This document shows positions 18,359 to 28,334 of a stretch of 38,475 nucleotides of DNA, piece by piece. Each line of letters begins with the position of its first letter. The stretch's first letter is position 1. The position numbers were made by a program, and so were the translations under genes. Below the pieces are notes generated by a model. That model was not told the DNA's origin. It searched no databases and saw nothing but the letters and a program-made list of their open reading frames with translations. The stretch is taken from positions 1 to 38,475 of the forward strand of contig JAFGKR010000045.1 of the NCBI GenBank assembly GCA_016928515.1, written 5' to 3'. Source of the DNA: Bacteroidota bacterium (GTDB taxonomy: Bacteria > Bacteroidota > Ignavibacteria > SZUA-365).

Positions 18359-18835
18359 ATGTACACACCCATTCAGGGCGATCTCAAGGTCGGCGCGCAT
18401 ACCTTCGCGATTGTATCCAGCCGCTTCAATGATGTGATCACACGGCGCCTGGTGGACGGCGCCATCGATTGCCTGACCCGTCACGGAGCCGCGATGGACC
18501 AGATCGACGTGCTGTTGTGCCCGGGCTCCTTCGAACTCCCGATGGTCGCCCGCAAGCTTGTCGAGAACGGCCGGTATGACGCCATCATCTGTATCGGTGC
18601 GGTGATTCGCGGTGACACACCCCACTTCGACTATATCGCAGCAGAGGTGACGAAAGGCATCGCACATCTCGCGATGGAGAGCGGGAAACCGGTCGCATTC
18701 GGTGTGCTGACCACCGATACGATGGAGCAGGCGCTCGATCGTGCCGGTCTCAAACACGGCAACAAGGGCTGGGAAGCCGCACTCACCGCCATCGAGATGC
18801 TGAACCTGTATTCCGCGATCGAAGCACACTCGTGA
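18359..18835 (+). CDS. ribH: 6,7-dimethyl-8-ribityllumazine synthase
   Basis: The 158-aa enzyme performs the penultimate step of riboflavin synthesis. Family motifs are [48 protein letters not shown] (the His of TPHFDY is the catalytic one), FGVLTTDT and [14 protein letters not shown]. Length is typical for the icosahedral/pentameric enzyme. No other rib genes lie in the window. The stop overlaps the porZ GTG start as GTGA. Confidence 0.97.
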   Translation: MYTPIQGDLKVGAHTFAIVSSRFNDVITRRLVDGAIDCLTRHGAAMDQIDVLLCPGSFELPMVARKLVENGRYDAIICIGAVIRGDTPHFDYIAAEVTKGIAHLAMESGKPVAFGVLTTDTMEQALDRAGLKHGNKGWEAALTAIEMLNLYSAIEAHS

Positions 18836-21093
18836 CATCATCCATTCGGAGCTGTATGGTTCGTGTCCTCGCCCTGTTCTTCCTCCTGCCCGTCCTCGCC
18901 ACCGCGCAGGTTGGAACCTGGCATACATACACGGATATGAAGATCGTGCGAGACGTCGCGATCGCCGCCGACGGCATCTGGGCCGCGACGGGGGGGGGAC
19001 TGTTCCACGTCTCCTCTGATCGCACCTTTACCCGCTACACGAATGTCGACGGGCTTTCCGCGATCGATTATTCGGCAATCGCGCGTCATGACGACGGGAC
19101 GGTCATCGCCGGTGCGAATACCGGTATGATCAACGTTCTGGACCCGGAAACCGGCTGGTATGCCGTGACGGATATCGTGCGGACAACCGACATCCTTCAG
19201 CGCGGGATCACCGTCATTCACCTCCATGCGGACAGGGCATATATCGGAACCGAATTCGGATTGACTGTCTTCGATCCCCTCCGTCGTGAATTCGGTGATA
19301 CCTATCAGAAATTTGGATCACTCCGTGCCCAGCTCCCGGTCTCGGGCATTCTCATCGACGGAAACCGTATCTGGGTCACCACTTCCGAAGGTGTGGCCTA
19401 CGGAGACCTGCGGAATATCAATCTGAAAGATCCGGCGAGTTGGACAGCGCAGGAAATCGGTGATGTCAAAAGCATCACCCTGCTCGGAGGGATACCCGTC
19501 ATAGCGACACAACAGGCGCTCCACCGTTACAACGGTGAGACGTGGGAGGAATTTCTCAGCACCATGCCCGTAGGAGAGGTACGTCGACTGGAATCCGTCG
19601 GGAACGACGCTCTGCTGTTGACTTCCGATGGGTTGTATCGTGTCACCTCCGGCGGTGTGCTTTCGCAGGTTGGCGATCGTGTGAGCCAGGCGATCTATCC
19701 TGATGGAACTGAACTGACCGACGTTCTCGTCGCCGGTGACGAGATCATCGTCGCTTCGAATGTCGGTGTCTCGCGATTCACGACAGGACAATCCTGGGAT
19801 TTTCTCAAACCCGAGGGACCAAACTCCAATTTCATCAGCGATCTTGCGGTCGACAGGGAAGGTCTGCTCTGGGCGGCATCCGGTTTCCGCAGTGGGGGAA
19901 AAGGCATGTACGCCTTCGACGGCGAACGCTGGATGAATTTCACACGCAGCAGTCATCCCGACGTGCGAACGGACGCCATCACCGCGGCTGCGGCCGCTGC
20001 CGATGGCTCCACATGGTTTGCCACCTGGGGGGACGGTGTGTTTGAACGCCAAACGGACGGTACGATACGCTTCTTCAACACGGAGAATGTCACGGGATTT
20101 CCTGCCGTTCCGGGTGGTCCGTCTTTTGCCGCCGTGCGCAGTCTGCGCTTCGATGACCGCGGAAATCTCTGGACGCTGCATGAGCGCGGACAGACGAGCA
20201 TGCTCGGCTGCCGCACGCCGGAGGGGAGCTGGCATTTCCTCAACGATCCCCGCCTTCCCGTAGATCTCGAAGTCCGCGGTATGGCTATCGATCCGTTCGG
20301 CCAGATATGGTCGGTCATCGACGACGATGACTACCGTGGCATCGCGATTCTTGATTACAACAATACGCCGGCACTTGCGGGTGACGACCGCTGGACGCAA
20401 CTTCGTGCAGCCGATGCGAATGGTCTGAACGCGGTTGAAATCGTGACCTCTGTCGCCGTGGATCTCCTCGGGGATGTATGGATTGGTACCGATAGAGGTC
20501 TCCGCACGATTTTCAATCCCCGCGAACCGGAACGGGTTTCAAAAACCTGTTTCAACACCCGCTGCAACATCGAGGGATTGTTCATCACCTGCATCGCGGT
20601 GGATCCCGTCAACAACAAGTGGCTGGGAACCACGGAAGGTGTGTTCGTGCTGACTCCTGACGGAAGCGAAATCCTTGCGCAGTACGACACAGACAACAGT
20701 CCGCTGCTCGACAACGAAATCCAGGCTCTCACTGTACACCCCGGATCGGGGGTTGCATACATTGCCACGAACCGCGGTCTTTCCAGTCTCGTTACACCCT
20801 ACGTCCAGCCGGTGACAACATTCGAGGAACTGACGGTCGCGCCGAACCCGTTCCGGCCGGGTATAGACGACCGCGTTATGATCGACGGTCTCGTGGAAGG
20901 GTCCGTCATCAAGGTGCTTTCCGTCTCGGGGAATCTCGTCGCCGAACTGTCATCACCCGGTGGCCGCGTCGGTTTCTGGGACGGTCGCACGCTGGAGGGG
21001 GATTACGCTCCCTCGGGTGTGTACTTCGTGGTCGCCGCCGCATCGAACGGCTCCCAGGCTGCCACGGCAAAGCTTGCCGTCATCCGGCCATAG
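18832..21093 (+). CDS. porZ: PorZ-like type IX secretion protein
   Basis: The 753-aa protein resembles PorZ, a surface-exposed T9SS component reported to help deliver anionic LPS to the PorU sortase. After the signal peptide ([18 protein letters not shown]) there are two beta-propellers of the two-component-regulator type ([75 protein letters not shown]). A C-terminal sorting-domain-like beta-sandwich follows (about 665-753, [11 protein letters not shown]...SGVYFVV). Length and order match PorZ. GTG 18832 is coupled to ribH (GTGA); ATG 18856, with GGAG just before it, is an alternative start. A 9-G tract lies at codons 53-56. Confidence 0.8.
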   Translation: MTSSIRSCMVRVLALFFLLPVLATAQVGTWHTYTDMKIVRDVAIAADGIWAATGGGLFHVSSDRTFTRYTNVDGLSAIDYSAIARHDDGTVIAGANTGMINVLDPETGWYAVTDIVRTTDILQRGITVIHLHADRAYIGTEFGLTVFDPLRREFGDTYQKFGSLRAQLPVSGILIDGNRIWVTTSEGVAYGDLRNINLKDPASWTAQEIGDVKSITLLGGIPVIATQQALHRYNGETWEEFLSTMPVGEVRRLESVGNDALLLTSDGLYRVTSGGVLSQVGDRVSQAIYPDGTELTDVLVAGDEIIVASNVGVSRFTTGQSWDFLKPEGPNSNFISDLAVDREGLLWAASGFRSGGKGMYAFDGERWMNFTRSSHPDVRTDAITAAAAAADGSTWFATWGDGVFERQTDGTIRFFNTENVTGFPAVPGGPSFAAVRSLRFDDRGNLWTLHERGQTSMLGCRTPEGSWHFLNDPRLPVDLEVRGMAIDPFGQIWSVIDDDDYRGIAILDYNNTPALAGDDRWTQLRAADANGLNAVEIVTSVAVDLLGDVWIGTDRGLRTIFNPREPERVSKTCFNTRCNIEGLFITCIAVDPVNNKWLGTTEGVFVLTPDGSEILAQYDTDNSPLLDNEIQALTVHPGSGVAYIATNRGLSSLVTPYVQPVTTFEELTVAPNPFRPGIDDRVMIDGLVEGSVIKVLSVSGNLVAELSSPGGRVGFWDGRTLEGDYAPSGVYFVVAAASNGSQAATAKLAVIRP
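18990..18998 (+). repeat. Nine-G homopolymer inside porZ
   Basis: ACG GGG GGG GGA encodes Thr-Gly-Gly-Gly in the first propeller blade. A 9-G run is long enough to slip during replication, and a +/-1 change would truncate PorZ early. Confidence 0.85.
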
Positions 21094-21178
21094 GTGACGG
21101 TATGCGCATGATCCATCTCGGGAGAATACAACCCCGTCTCTGACGTACTTCCACACCTGGAATTATCACGGTTCACAT

Positions 21179-24100
21179 CTACCGAATTACAACCAGCCGT
21201 TCCACACGGGCCTTTACGGAATGCAGCCGCAGTACGTATGTGCCGGGATCGAGGTCCGAGACGTCAAGCACACGCAGTACGGTGCCGCCTGCTGCTCGTT
21301 CTCGTGCGAACACGCGTACACACCTGCCAAGCAGATCATACAGCACCGCTTCGATGTCCATTGCGGACGAAACGCTGAATGCGACGGTCAGCGCATCCCG
21401 GACGGGTTGCGGCCAGAGCGTGTGCAGGGTAAGTGAGGATGGATGTACCTGCGCATCTTCCACCGCCGTACCGATGTCAACGGTGCGGAAGCGCCAGGGT
21501 TCATTCCAGTCGCTTGTACCTCGAGAGCTTGTGACGTTCAAGCGCCACCAGTAATGCCAGAAACTCCATAATCCACGAAGCTGTACTGTTGTTCCGGAGA
21601 TGCCGCTGGAGTCGAAGACGATATCCTGTGCGTCGAACTGATCGTCGAGGGCGACTTGCAGGCGGTACGCGCGCGCGCCCGGAACCGGATACCACGCGAG
21701 CAGCGGATGCAGCGGTACGTCAGGCAATCCGTCGAAAGGTGTCAGCTGTCGGGGTGGTGCGGGTGCGGTGCTGAATTTCCAGGGCCGCGACCAGTCGCTG
21801 AATGCCGTGGCGCCGGTGTTTCCGGAGCGCACACGCCACCAGTAATCTGCTTCGTAGTCCAGACCGGAAATGCTGTAGGTCAGCCCAGTCAGTCCCATGT
21901 CATTCACCAGCAGTTGCGAAAACTGCTCGTCGGATGCGATCTGAAGATGATATGCGTCAGCGTTGTCCGCTTCCTCCCATGTGAACTGCACACCGCGGGA
22001 GAGGCCGATGGCGCCATCGTGCGGCAACAAGTGCATGGGTGCGGCAAGATCCGTACCGCTGGTGCGGAATTCCCACACCACCGACCACTGGCTCTCGCTC
22101 GCATCTCCGCGGATAGCCTTTACACGCCACCAGTAGCGCGTTTCACGCGAAAGCTCGGGCGATTGATAACTCGATGTCGTAACGCTGTGTTCGTCGATCA
22201 CAAGGTTCGAGAGCAGTGTATCGTCGCTCACCTGCAGGTGATAACGCTCGGCACCGGCGAACGGCAGCCAGCGGAAACGCGTTCGTGTCGAAACACCTTC
22301 GGAACGGTTCACCGGGGCGTACAACGTGGGACGTGTCAGTGATTCGCTGATTATAAAAGGACGCGGTGTGATGGCCATGCGCGTGCTATCGTAGGTGTCG
22401 CTGATGCGCATGAGGCATTGCTCGGACGGTGCATCCGGCACCATCCAGTAATACCGGCCGGGTGCGGCATCGATGTTCACCGCGGCGGTGATCCAGAACT
22501 GCCCGTTGTTCGTCGAGTACTCGATATCCACCGCCGTGATGCCCGCACTCGCCCAACGGATGGTCTGAGATGTGCCGATCTCCCAGCGTTCTCCGCCTGC
22601 GGGAGACAACAGGGTGAGATACGGCTCGGGCGTGATGCTGAATACGGCGTTACTGATGTCGGACAGCTGCGGAGCACCGACTGCCGTGACGCGGATGAAA
22701 CAGCGGTCCGAAACGCGATCGGGAACGGTCCAGGTCCAGTCCCCCTCCTTCGCCGCCACGACCGCGAGCGCGTCCCAGGTGCCTCCGCCGTCGTCACTGA
22801 ATGCGATACGCACGCTGTCGACGGCTGCGCTCTGCCATCTGATGCTCTGTACTGTGCCCACCTGCCATCGCTCCCCGCCGTTTGGCGCGGTTAGCGCAAC
22901 CGCGGGAATGGGTGTCAGACGAAAGACCGCATCGCTCAGGTCGTTGACCGCAGGATTGCTGCGGCTGACGGCGCGGACAAGACAACTGTCCGAGGGCGTG
23001 GGTGGAATGCGCCACAGCCATGATCCCATGGCGGGGGGAATATTGTTCGTGATGGGCAGCCAATGCCTGCCGTTGTTCGTGGAATACGCGAGGTCGATGG
23101 AATTCACAGCGATGACGTGCCAGCGGATTTCCTGTTCTGTGTCGACCTGCCACGTCTCTCCGCCGTTGGGGGCGAGCAGGGTGATGACCGGATCCTCGTA
23201 GACGGTGAAATCGGTGCGTGTGGCATCTGCCGGCGCAGCATTGTCGGCATCACGCACCCGCAGGCGGCAATGCTCGGAGGTCACCGCAGGGACAGTCCAG
23301 CCCCATTCGCCGTCGCTCGCCGGGAGCGGACCGGCGATCTGCGTCCAACCGGCGCCACCGTCGGTGCTGAAATCAATGGCTATTTGCGCCGGGCGTTTTC
23401 CCTGCCATCGAACATTGTGCACTGTCCCCGATCGCCATACCTCGCCTCCCTGTGGTGAGAGAAGCTCGAGCGAAGGAGGGAGATCGAGCAGCAGGGAAGC
23501 TGTTCGCAGCACGGGACAGGAATCGCTCAGTGCCGCGTATGTAGCTTCGAGACGATACGACCCGGCGCGCGGAGCGATGAATGTGCCGGAGAACATCCCG
23601 TCCCCCGAAACGCTGTCCGGTGGAATGCCGTCGTCGTTCAGAGGGATCGCGCTGCGCGTGTCCGCGCTGTCGACGAGTTGCAGCGTCGCCGTTTGCTGGG
23701 TGAGGGGTGGACCGTCGTCCAGCCGCAGCATCGCAGTCACCGTGTCGCCGCTCAGCGGATGCAGCGGCGTTACCGCGATGTGTAGATCATGAGGGGCATC
23801 AGCAATGGTGGCGACACGCAGACCCGGCGACAGCGAACTGACTCCGTCGAGCAGTACCAGCCATTCCCCCGGCGCCGGGTTCATGACTGTCAGTGCCTTC
23901 ATCCGAAGGGTCGTGCTGTGTGTGTAGAACATCGTCGTATCGTTCGCCATGGAAGCATCGATCAGTCCGGCGGACGGAGTCATCAGCGACAGCGCGGCTT
24001 CACTGCCGCCGCTGTAATCGAGCACGACGCTCAATGCCTGGGTCAGACAGTCGGTGGTGACGCTGATCAGCGCCTGTGGATCAGCCGGTGTCGCACGCAA

Positions 24101-26437
24101 CGGGTGATGCGTATCGAGGAGAAGAATTTCATGTGCAGTGAGGTGGAAGACATTCCGCTTCTCCCGTGACCACCCGAGCCGGAGATCCCCTGCACCACGG
24201 GCAAGGTCGAACACGCGCCCCCGGTCGTCTCTGCGTGCGAGCACCGGATCGGGAAGCACGGTCTGCTGCTGCACGGGAAGCTGCCATCCGAGTCCGCTGA
24301 GCTGCAGCATTCCACTTCGAAAGGGATGATCCGTACCTGCGCGGGAGAACGGAAAGAATCCCGTCGCACCGTATCCTACCTGTTGTGAGACCGGATCCTG
24401 CGTGAACAGCACGGTGGCAGGATACCAGTACAGTCCGGCATCCGCGAGCTGTTCGTATGTCGTCAGCGGTTCGAGCAGCAACCGCGGGGTGGATTGCAGA
24501 TCGAAGCGCATGCGGAAGCGGCCGTCGTTCGGCCACGGCACACCGGGTGGCACCCGGAATTGAGCGAGCGGTATGCCCACGTCCGTGTGAAGGGGAAGTG
24601 CGAACGGCGGTTGGTACACGTCCTGTCCGAAGTACAGGGAGTCGGGAGGATTGTAACTGAGAAAACGGGGGATATACGGCGCAAGCGTGGTGTCGCTGAG
24701 CGCGAATGCATACAGCAGTTCCGGGATGAGATCCGGATCCGGGGCAGCCAGATTGCCGTCGGGATCGTCGGGATTTGCAAGCGCGCGTGCGGAATATGCG
24801 GCGAGAACCGCGTTGGCCGTACGCGGGGCGGCGAGCAGCGCGGAGCTGAGAGCGGTACGACCGTCGTCATGCTGCTCGGATTCCACCGGAAGCGGCGGAG
24901 ATACTGCAGGCGCACTCCCCGCGATGTTCAACACGTCGACGCCGGCAGGCAGGAGGTCAGGATTCAGTTGCAGGAGGACGGAGTTGCCGGGCATCAGCGC
25001 CCGAAGCGCTGGTGCGCGGCGGTCCATCACGCCGGGAAGCGGCAGATCGTCGGGAGCGGCGTATGCGAGTCCGGCGCGAAGCCTGCCCGCATGCGGTGTC
25101 CCGAGAAATACCGTCTTGTAAATATCACCGCGGTACGGAATCGGCGCGGTACCGACGACCATGGATGTCCAGTTCTGTGCCCTGCCTTCGAGATAGGAAC
25201 GGAGCACAAGGCCCCCCATCCCGTGTGCGGCGATCGCGGCCGTACTGGTGTCATACATCTGCAGCAGCATGTTCAGGTCCCGTGCGAACAGATATCCCGA
25301 TTCCATCCAGTTCTGATCCGGTGGATAATAGTACTCCCACACGTCGAAACGGTCGGCATGCACGCGGTCATATCTCTGAAGGCGTCCCGTATACGAGGTG
25401 TACGGATAATCCCGTTTGCCGTTGAAATCCGCCGCGAGCGTATCGAACGCGGTGATGATGTCTTCGTTGGCGCCCCAGGCGGGATCGGTCACACCGATGT
25501 CATGAAGCAGGACGAAAGGAATGCGGTCGGTTCGGAGATTGTCCAGCCGGTACTGCGTGTATCCCGCCGCGCCCGAGTCGACGGCCTGCGGGGGGATGAG
25601 CAGTGTGGTCTGATACAAATCCCCGGTGACATCATCCCCTGAAGCGGCGAGCGGAGCGAGAGATTGTCCTTCGAGGTAAGGGAAGCGTACCTTTCGGGGA
25701 TACAGCCATTGCGCGATCTGCGCCTGTTCGAGGGGATGGTTTTGGTAGGAAACGAGGTCGCGGTGGACGATCACGATGGCATCCTTGCGTCGTTGTGCCG
25801 CAAAATCCTTCAGGGCATAGGAGAAACCCACCTTGCCGATCACGCGGAAATTTTCGTCCAGCACCAGCAGATCGGTGATGTTCTGTGACAGTACATTCAG
25901 GAATTTCCCCTTGTAGAAGCAGGCGCAGCCATTGCTGTCCAGCGGCATGCGCAGTGACACCGGCGCCACGGGAGCGGGGATGCCGGAACCCTGATATCCC
26001 CACAATTCCACGTATTTCGCGATCGGCACATTGTACTCCACCACCTGTATCCTGCACGCGACCTCGCTTTCCTCCACCGGCGCAACTTCGATGAAATCCG
26101 TGTAGCGGGCGGTGTCGCGTCCACTGCTGTCCGCCACGATCAGCGTGATCGTGTACCGTCCCGGGATCTCGTATATCCATCGTGGATTCCTTTCCTGAGA
26201 GTCTGCATCGCCATCGCCATCCAGATCCCATTCACGCAGAATAATGGAATCCTGGGGTGTGGACTGATCGAAAAACTGTACCGAAAATGGAACCGCAGCA
26301 GAATCCACGTCGACGGTGAACGCTGCAGTGAGCTGCGCCTGCAGCGGCTGGATGAGGAACATGCCGAGAAGGAGGGTGGAGAGAGCGAATGCGGGGAGCG
26401 GACGTCCCATGGGAGGAGGCAGCGGCTGCGACATCAT
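21179..26437 (-). CDS. Giant T9SS-secreted protein with a degenerate alpha/beta-hydrolase domain
   Basis: The start is taken as ATG 26437, not the track's TTG at 26482: GGAG precedes it by 4 nt and it leads into the signal peptide (ending FLIQPLQA-Q). The 1752-aa protein contains, in order: a PKD domain (WDLDGDGDADSQ, about 25-120); an alpha/beta-hydrolase/lipase-like domain (about 290-480, with VFLGTPHAG); a beta-sandwich of choice-of-anchor X type; four 95-residue Ig-like repeats with SP.GGE.W..GT...IRW and YSTNNG..W; three fibronectin-III-like repeats ending in W.FRT; and a T9SS sorting tail (LWPQPVRDALTVAF...YDLLGRCVRVF). In the hydrolase domain the nucleophile elbow reads AHGMGG (Gly406 for Ser) and the oxyanion motif HDIG (Asp313 for Gly). 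It is convergent with porZ across 85 bp in which no terminator is evident. Confidence 0.85.
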   Translation of the reverse strand: MMSQPLPPPMGRPLPAFALSTLLLGMFLIQPLQAQLTAAFTVDVDSAAVPFSVQFFDQSTPQDSIILREWDLDGDGDADSQERNPRWIYEIPGRYTITLIVADSSGRDTARYTDFIEVAPVEESEVACRIQVVEYNVPIAKYVELWGYQGSGIPAPVAPVSLRMPLDSNGCACFYKGKFLNVLSQNITDLLVLDENFRVIGKVGFSYALKDFAAQRRKDAIVIVHRDLVSYQNHPLEQAQIAQWLYPRKVRFPYLEGQSLAPLAASGDDVTGDLYQTTLLIPPQAVDSGAAGYTQYRLDNLRTDRIPFVLLHDIGVTDPAWGANEDIITAFDTLAADFNGKRDYPYTSYTGRLQRYDRVHADRFDVWEYYYPPDQNWMESGYLFARDLNMLLQMYDTSTAAIAAHGMGGLVLRSYLEGRAQNWTSMVVGTAPIPYRGDIYKTVFLGTPHAGRLRAGLAYAAPDDLPLPGVMDRRAPALRALMPGNSVLLQLNPDLLPAGVDVLNIAGSAPAVSPPLPVESEQHDDGRTALSSALLAAPRTANAVLAAYSARALANPDDPDGNLAAPDPDLIPELLYAFALSDTTLAPYIPRFLSYNPPDSLYFGQDVYQPPFALPLHTDVGIPLAQFRVPPGVPWPNDGRFRMRFDLQSTPRLLLEPLTTYEQLADAGLYWYPATVLFTQDPVSQQVGYGATGFFPFSRAGTDHPFRSGMLQLSGLGWQLPVQQQTVLPDPVLARRDDRGRVFDLARGAGDLRLGWSREKRNVFHLTAHEILLLDTHHPLRATPADPQALISVTTDCLTQALSVVLDYSGGSEAALSLMTPSAGLIDASMANDTTMFYTHSTTLRMKALTVMNPAPGEWLVLLDGVSSLSPGLRVATIADAPHDLHIAVTPLHPLSGDTVTAMLRLDDGPPLTQQTATLQLVDSADTRSAIPLNDDGIPPDSVSGDGMFSGTFIAPRAGSYRLEATYAALSDSCPVLRTASLLLDLPPSLELLSPQGGEVWRSGTVHNVRWQGKRPAQIAIDFSTDGGAGWTQIAGPLPASDGEWGWTVPAVTSEHCRLRVRDADNAAPADATRTDFTVYEDPVITLLAPNGGETWQVDTEQEIRWHVIAVNSIDLAYSTNNGRHWLPITNNIPPAMGSWLWRIPPTPSDSCLVRAVSRSNPAVNDLSDAVFRLTPIPAVALTAPNGGERWQVGTVQSIRWQSAAVDSVRIAFSDDGGGTWDALAVVAAKEGDWTWTVPDRVSDRCFIRVTAVGAPQLSDISNAVFSITPEPYLTLLSPAGGERWEIGTSQTIRWASAGITAVDIEYSTNNGQFWITAAVNIDAAPGRYYWMVPDAPSEQCLMRISDTYDSTRMAITPRPFIISESLTRPTLYAPVNRSEGVSTRTRFRWLPFAGAERYHLQVSDDTLLSNLVIDEHSVTTSSYQSPELSRETRYWWRVKAIRGDASESQWSVVWEFRTSGTDLAAPMHLLPHDGAIGLSRGVQFTWEEADNADAYHLQIASDEQFSQLLVNDMGLTGLTYSISGLDYEADYWWRVRSGNTGATAFSDWSRPWKFSTAPAPPRQLTPFDGLPDVPLHPLLAWYPVPGARAYRLQVALDDQFDAQDIVFDSSGISGTTVQLRGLWSFWHYWWRLNVTSSRGTSDWNEPWRFRTVDIGTAVEDAQVHPSSLTLHTLWPQPVRDALTVAFSVSSAMDIEAVLYDLLGRCVRVFARERAAGGTVLRVLDVSDLDPGTYVLRLHSVKARVERLVVIR

Positions 26438-26491
26438 CAGGCTCCGGATCCGTGAAACGGGAGGGTGGCGAAATCGCTTCAAAAACAGCGG

Positions 26492-26521
26492 ATTACACCA
26501 ATTGCTTGAAGTTACTTACAA
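26492..26521 (-). promoter_or_regulatory. Candidate promoter for the giant minus-strand gene
   Basis: On the minus strand TTGTAA (26521-26516) and TGTAAT (26497-26492) are 18 nt apart. The start point near 26485 would leave a leader of about 48 nt to ATG 26437 and would exclude the upstream TTG at 26482, supporting the chosen start. Confidence 0.35.
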
Positions 26522-26568
26522 AATGCAATCATGTCAAATCCGGCACACCGATGGGCTGAAAACGGGCA

Positions 26569-26607
26569 CGCGGATGACAGAGATCCGCAGTATCCGCGTC
26601 ATCCGCG
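26569..26607. repeat. Inverted repeat with ATCCGC iterations
   Basis: CGCGGATGAC (26569-26578) and GTCATCCGCG (26598-26607) are perfect inverted 10-mers around a spacer containing two more ATCCGC copies. It lies in the divergent gap between the giant gene and cmk, and its look is that of a dispersed intergenic palindrome. It lacks a T-run. Confidence 0.75.
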
Positions 26608-26655
26608 TACGGGTTTCACATCATCTCCGTACCTGGTTTATCCATGGAAATCCAA

Positions 26656-26684
26656 TTGCAATACAACGCTGATCCTCGTATCTT
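26656..26684 (+). promoter_or_regulatory. Candidate promoter for cmk
   Basis: TTGCAA (26656-26661), a 17-nt spacer and TATCTT (26679-26684); read as a Bacteroidota -7 box, TATCTTTA matches TAnnTTTG at all but the last base. Transcription would begin nearly at the ATG (26694), giving an almost leaderless mRNA. Confidence 0.4.
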
Positions 26685-26693
26685 TATTATCTT

Positions 26694-27410
26694 ATGGAGA
26701 TTGCGCCAGAACATCAGCCCTTCATTATCGCCATTGACGGTCCCGCGGGATCGGGCAAAACCACGACCGCGAAGGCACTGGCGAAGGAACTGGGCTTCAT
26801 CTATGTGGACACCGGCGCGATGTACCGGGCTGTTGCGTTGTTCGCGCAGCGCAGAAAGGTGTTGTTCACCGATCATGATGCAATCTGCGCTCTGTTGCCC
26901 GATGTGGATATCCGTCTCGAACGGAAAGACGGCGAACAACACACGCTGCTCAACGGTAAGGACGTCGAAACGCATATCCGCACACAGGAGATGAGCAGGG
27001 CGGCGAGTGATATTTCCGCCATTCCGTGTGTGCGCGAAGCCATGGTGGACCTGCAGCGGCGTGCCGCGCGGGAAGCGCACGGCGCGGTGCTCGAGGGAAG
27101 GGATATCGGTACCGTGGTGTTTCCGGATTCGCCGTGCAAGATCTTCCTCGTCGCGGATGCACCGACGCGCGCGCGGCGGCGAAAGTTGCAATTGGAGGAG
27201 AAGGGCATTTCCGCGGATTACGACACCATCCTGCGGGAAATCGAGGAACGGGATCGCAATGACGCCGGCCGGGAGCATTCACCGCTCCGCAAGGCGACGG
27301 ATGCGATTGAAGTCGAAACGACCAATACCAGCATCGATGAACAAGTTTCGATGATTTTGAGTTTGGTACAGAGACGTATCGACCAGTTCCGGAAAGGACA
27401 TACCGAATGA
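26694..27410 (+). CDS. cmk: Cytidylate kinase
   Basis: The 238-aa enzyme phosphorylates CMP and dCMP with ATP. The P-loop GPAGSGKTTTAK begins at residue 16. Other family motifs are FIYVDTGAMYRAVAL, the NMP-binding segment RTQEMSRAASDISAIPCVREAMVDLQR, LEGRDIGTVVFPD (general DIGT signature), and a lid region ARRRKLQLEEKG...RDRNDAGREHSPLRKATDAIEVETTN. Length is normal. The stop overlaps the ispH start (ATGA). The order cmk-ispH-rpsA is a known conserved arrangement in several phyla. Confidence 0.96.
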   Translation: MEIAPEHQPFIIAIDGPAGSGKTTTAKALAKELGFIYVDTGAMYRAVALFAQRRKVLFTDHDAICALLPDVDIRLERKDGEQHTLLNGKDVETHIRTQEMSRAASDISAIPCVREAMVDLQRRAAREAHGAVLEGRDIGTVVFPDSPCKIFLVADAPTRARRRKLQLEEKGISADYDTILREIEERDRNDAGREHSPLRKATDAIEVETTNTSIDEQVSMILSLVQRRIDQFRKGHTE

Positions 27411-28318
27411 ATGTGCATATCGATCCCACCGCCGGCTTCTGCTGGGGTGTGGTCCGCACCATAGATATCGCTGAGGAAGAACTCCGCAGCGGCAGCCGAC
27501 TCGTCTCACTGGGCGACATCATCCACAATCCGAAGGAAATCGAGCGCATGGAGTCGCTCGGGATGAACACCATCGACCATGCGCAGATGGAGCAGCTGCC
27601 TGACGGGACGAAAGTCCTCATCCGCGCGCACGGCGAACCCGCATCGACCTACCGCCTCGCGCAGGAGAAGGGCATCGAACTCGTGGACGCCACCTGCCCG
27701 ATCGTCACGAAACTGCAGGAGCGCATCCGCAAGTACTACGACGACGGTTGGCAGATCGTCATCTTCGGCAAGAAAGATCACGCCGAAGTGATCGGACTGC
27801 GTGGCGTCTGCAACGACGAATGCATCGTCATCAAAACGTTGGATGAGGCCCGGGCGCAGGTGACGCTGGAACGCCGCACCGTACTGTTCTCCCAGACGAC
27901 GATGGACAAGGCCGCCTTCCATGCCATCCGCGAATACCTGCGTGAACGCGTGGCGGAATTCCAGGAAGGCAGCATGGAGGAAATCGCCACCGACTTCCAC
28001 GCCAAGGATACCATCTGCGGACAGGTGTCGGGACGCGACAAAAAACTGCGGGAATTCGCGGCGCGGAATGACGTCATGGTCTTCGCCGCCGGACGCAAAA
28101 GTTCGAACGGCAAAGTGCTGTATGACATCTGTCGCGATGCGAATCCGCGAACGCATTTTATCGAAGACGTCCACGAAATCGATCCGCAATGGTTCGATGC
28201 CGCGGAAAGCGTCGGCATCAGCGGCGCAACCAGCACGCCGCACTGGCTTATGCAGAACATCAAGGAGCATATTGAACGTCTCCATCACCCGGATGCGCCT
28301 CAGGCGCACGAAGGGTGA
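27407..28318 (+). CDS. ispH: 4-hydroxy-3-methylbut-2-enyl diphosphate reductase
   Basis: The 303-aa iron-sulfur enzyme performs the last step of the MEP pathway, producing IPP and DMAPP. The three cluster-binding cysteines are in place: C12 (AGFCWGV), C97 (VDATCPIV) and C204 (DTICGQVSGRD). Substrate-site motifs IRAHGEP and GISGATSTPHWLMQ are also present. It is translationally coupled to cmk by a 4-nt overlap. It establishes the MEP route for the cell and links with the fni and prenyl synthase genes 20 kb away. Confidence 0.96.
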   Translation: MNVHIDPTAGFCWGVVRTIDIAEEELRSGSRLVSLGDIIHNPKEIERMESLGMNTIDHAQMEQLPDGTKVLIRAHGEPASTYRLAQEKGIELVDATCPIVTKLQERIRKYYDDGWQIVIFGKKDHAEVIGLRGVCNDECIVIKTLDEARAQVTLERRTVLFSQTTMDKAAFHAIREYLRERVAEFQEGSMEEIATDFHAKDTICGQVSGRDKKLREFAARNDVMVFAAGRKSSNGKVLYDICRDANPRTHFIEDVHEIDPQWFDAAESVGISGATSTPHWLMQNIKEHIERLHHPDAPQAHEG

Positions 28319-28334
28319 CGGAAAAGAAAATCAG

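Noticed and set aside
24494-25642. 382-aa plus-strand ORF
   Set aside because: Antisense to the giant minus-strand gene, no domain, no start signal.
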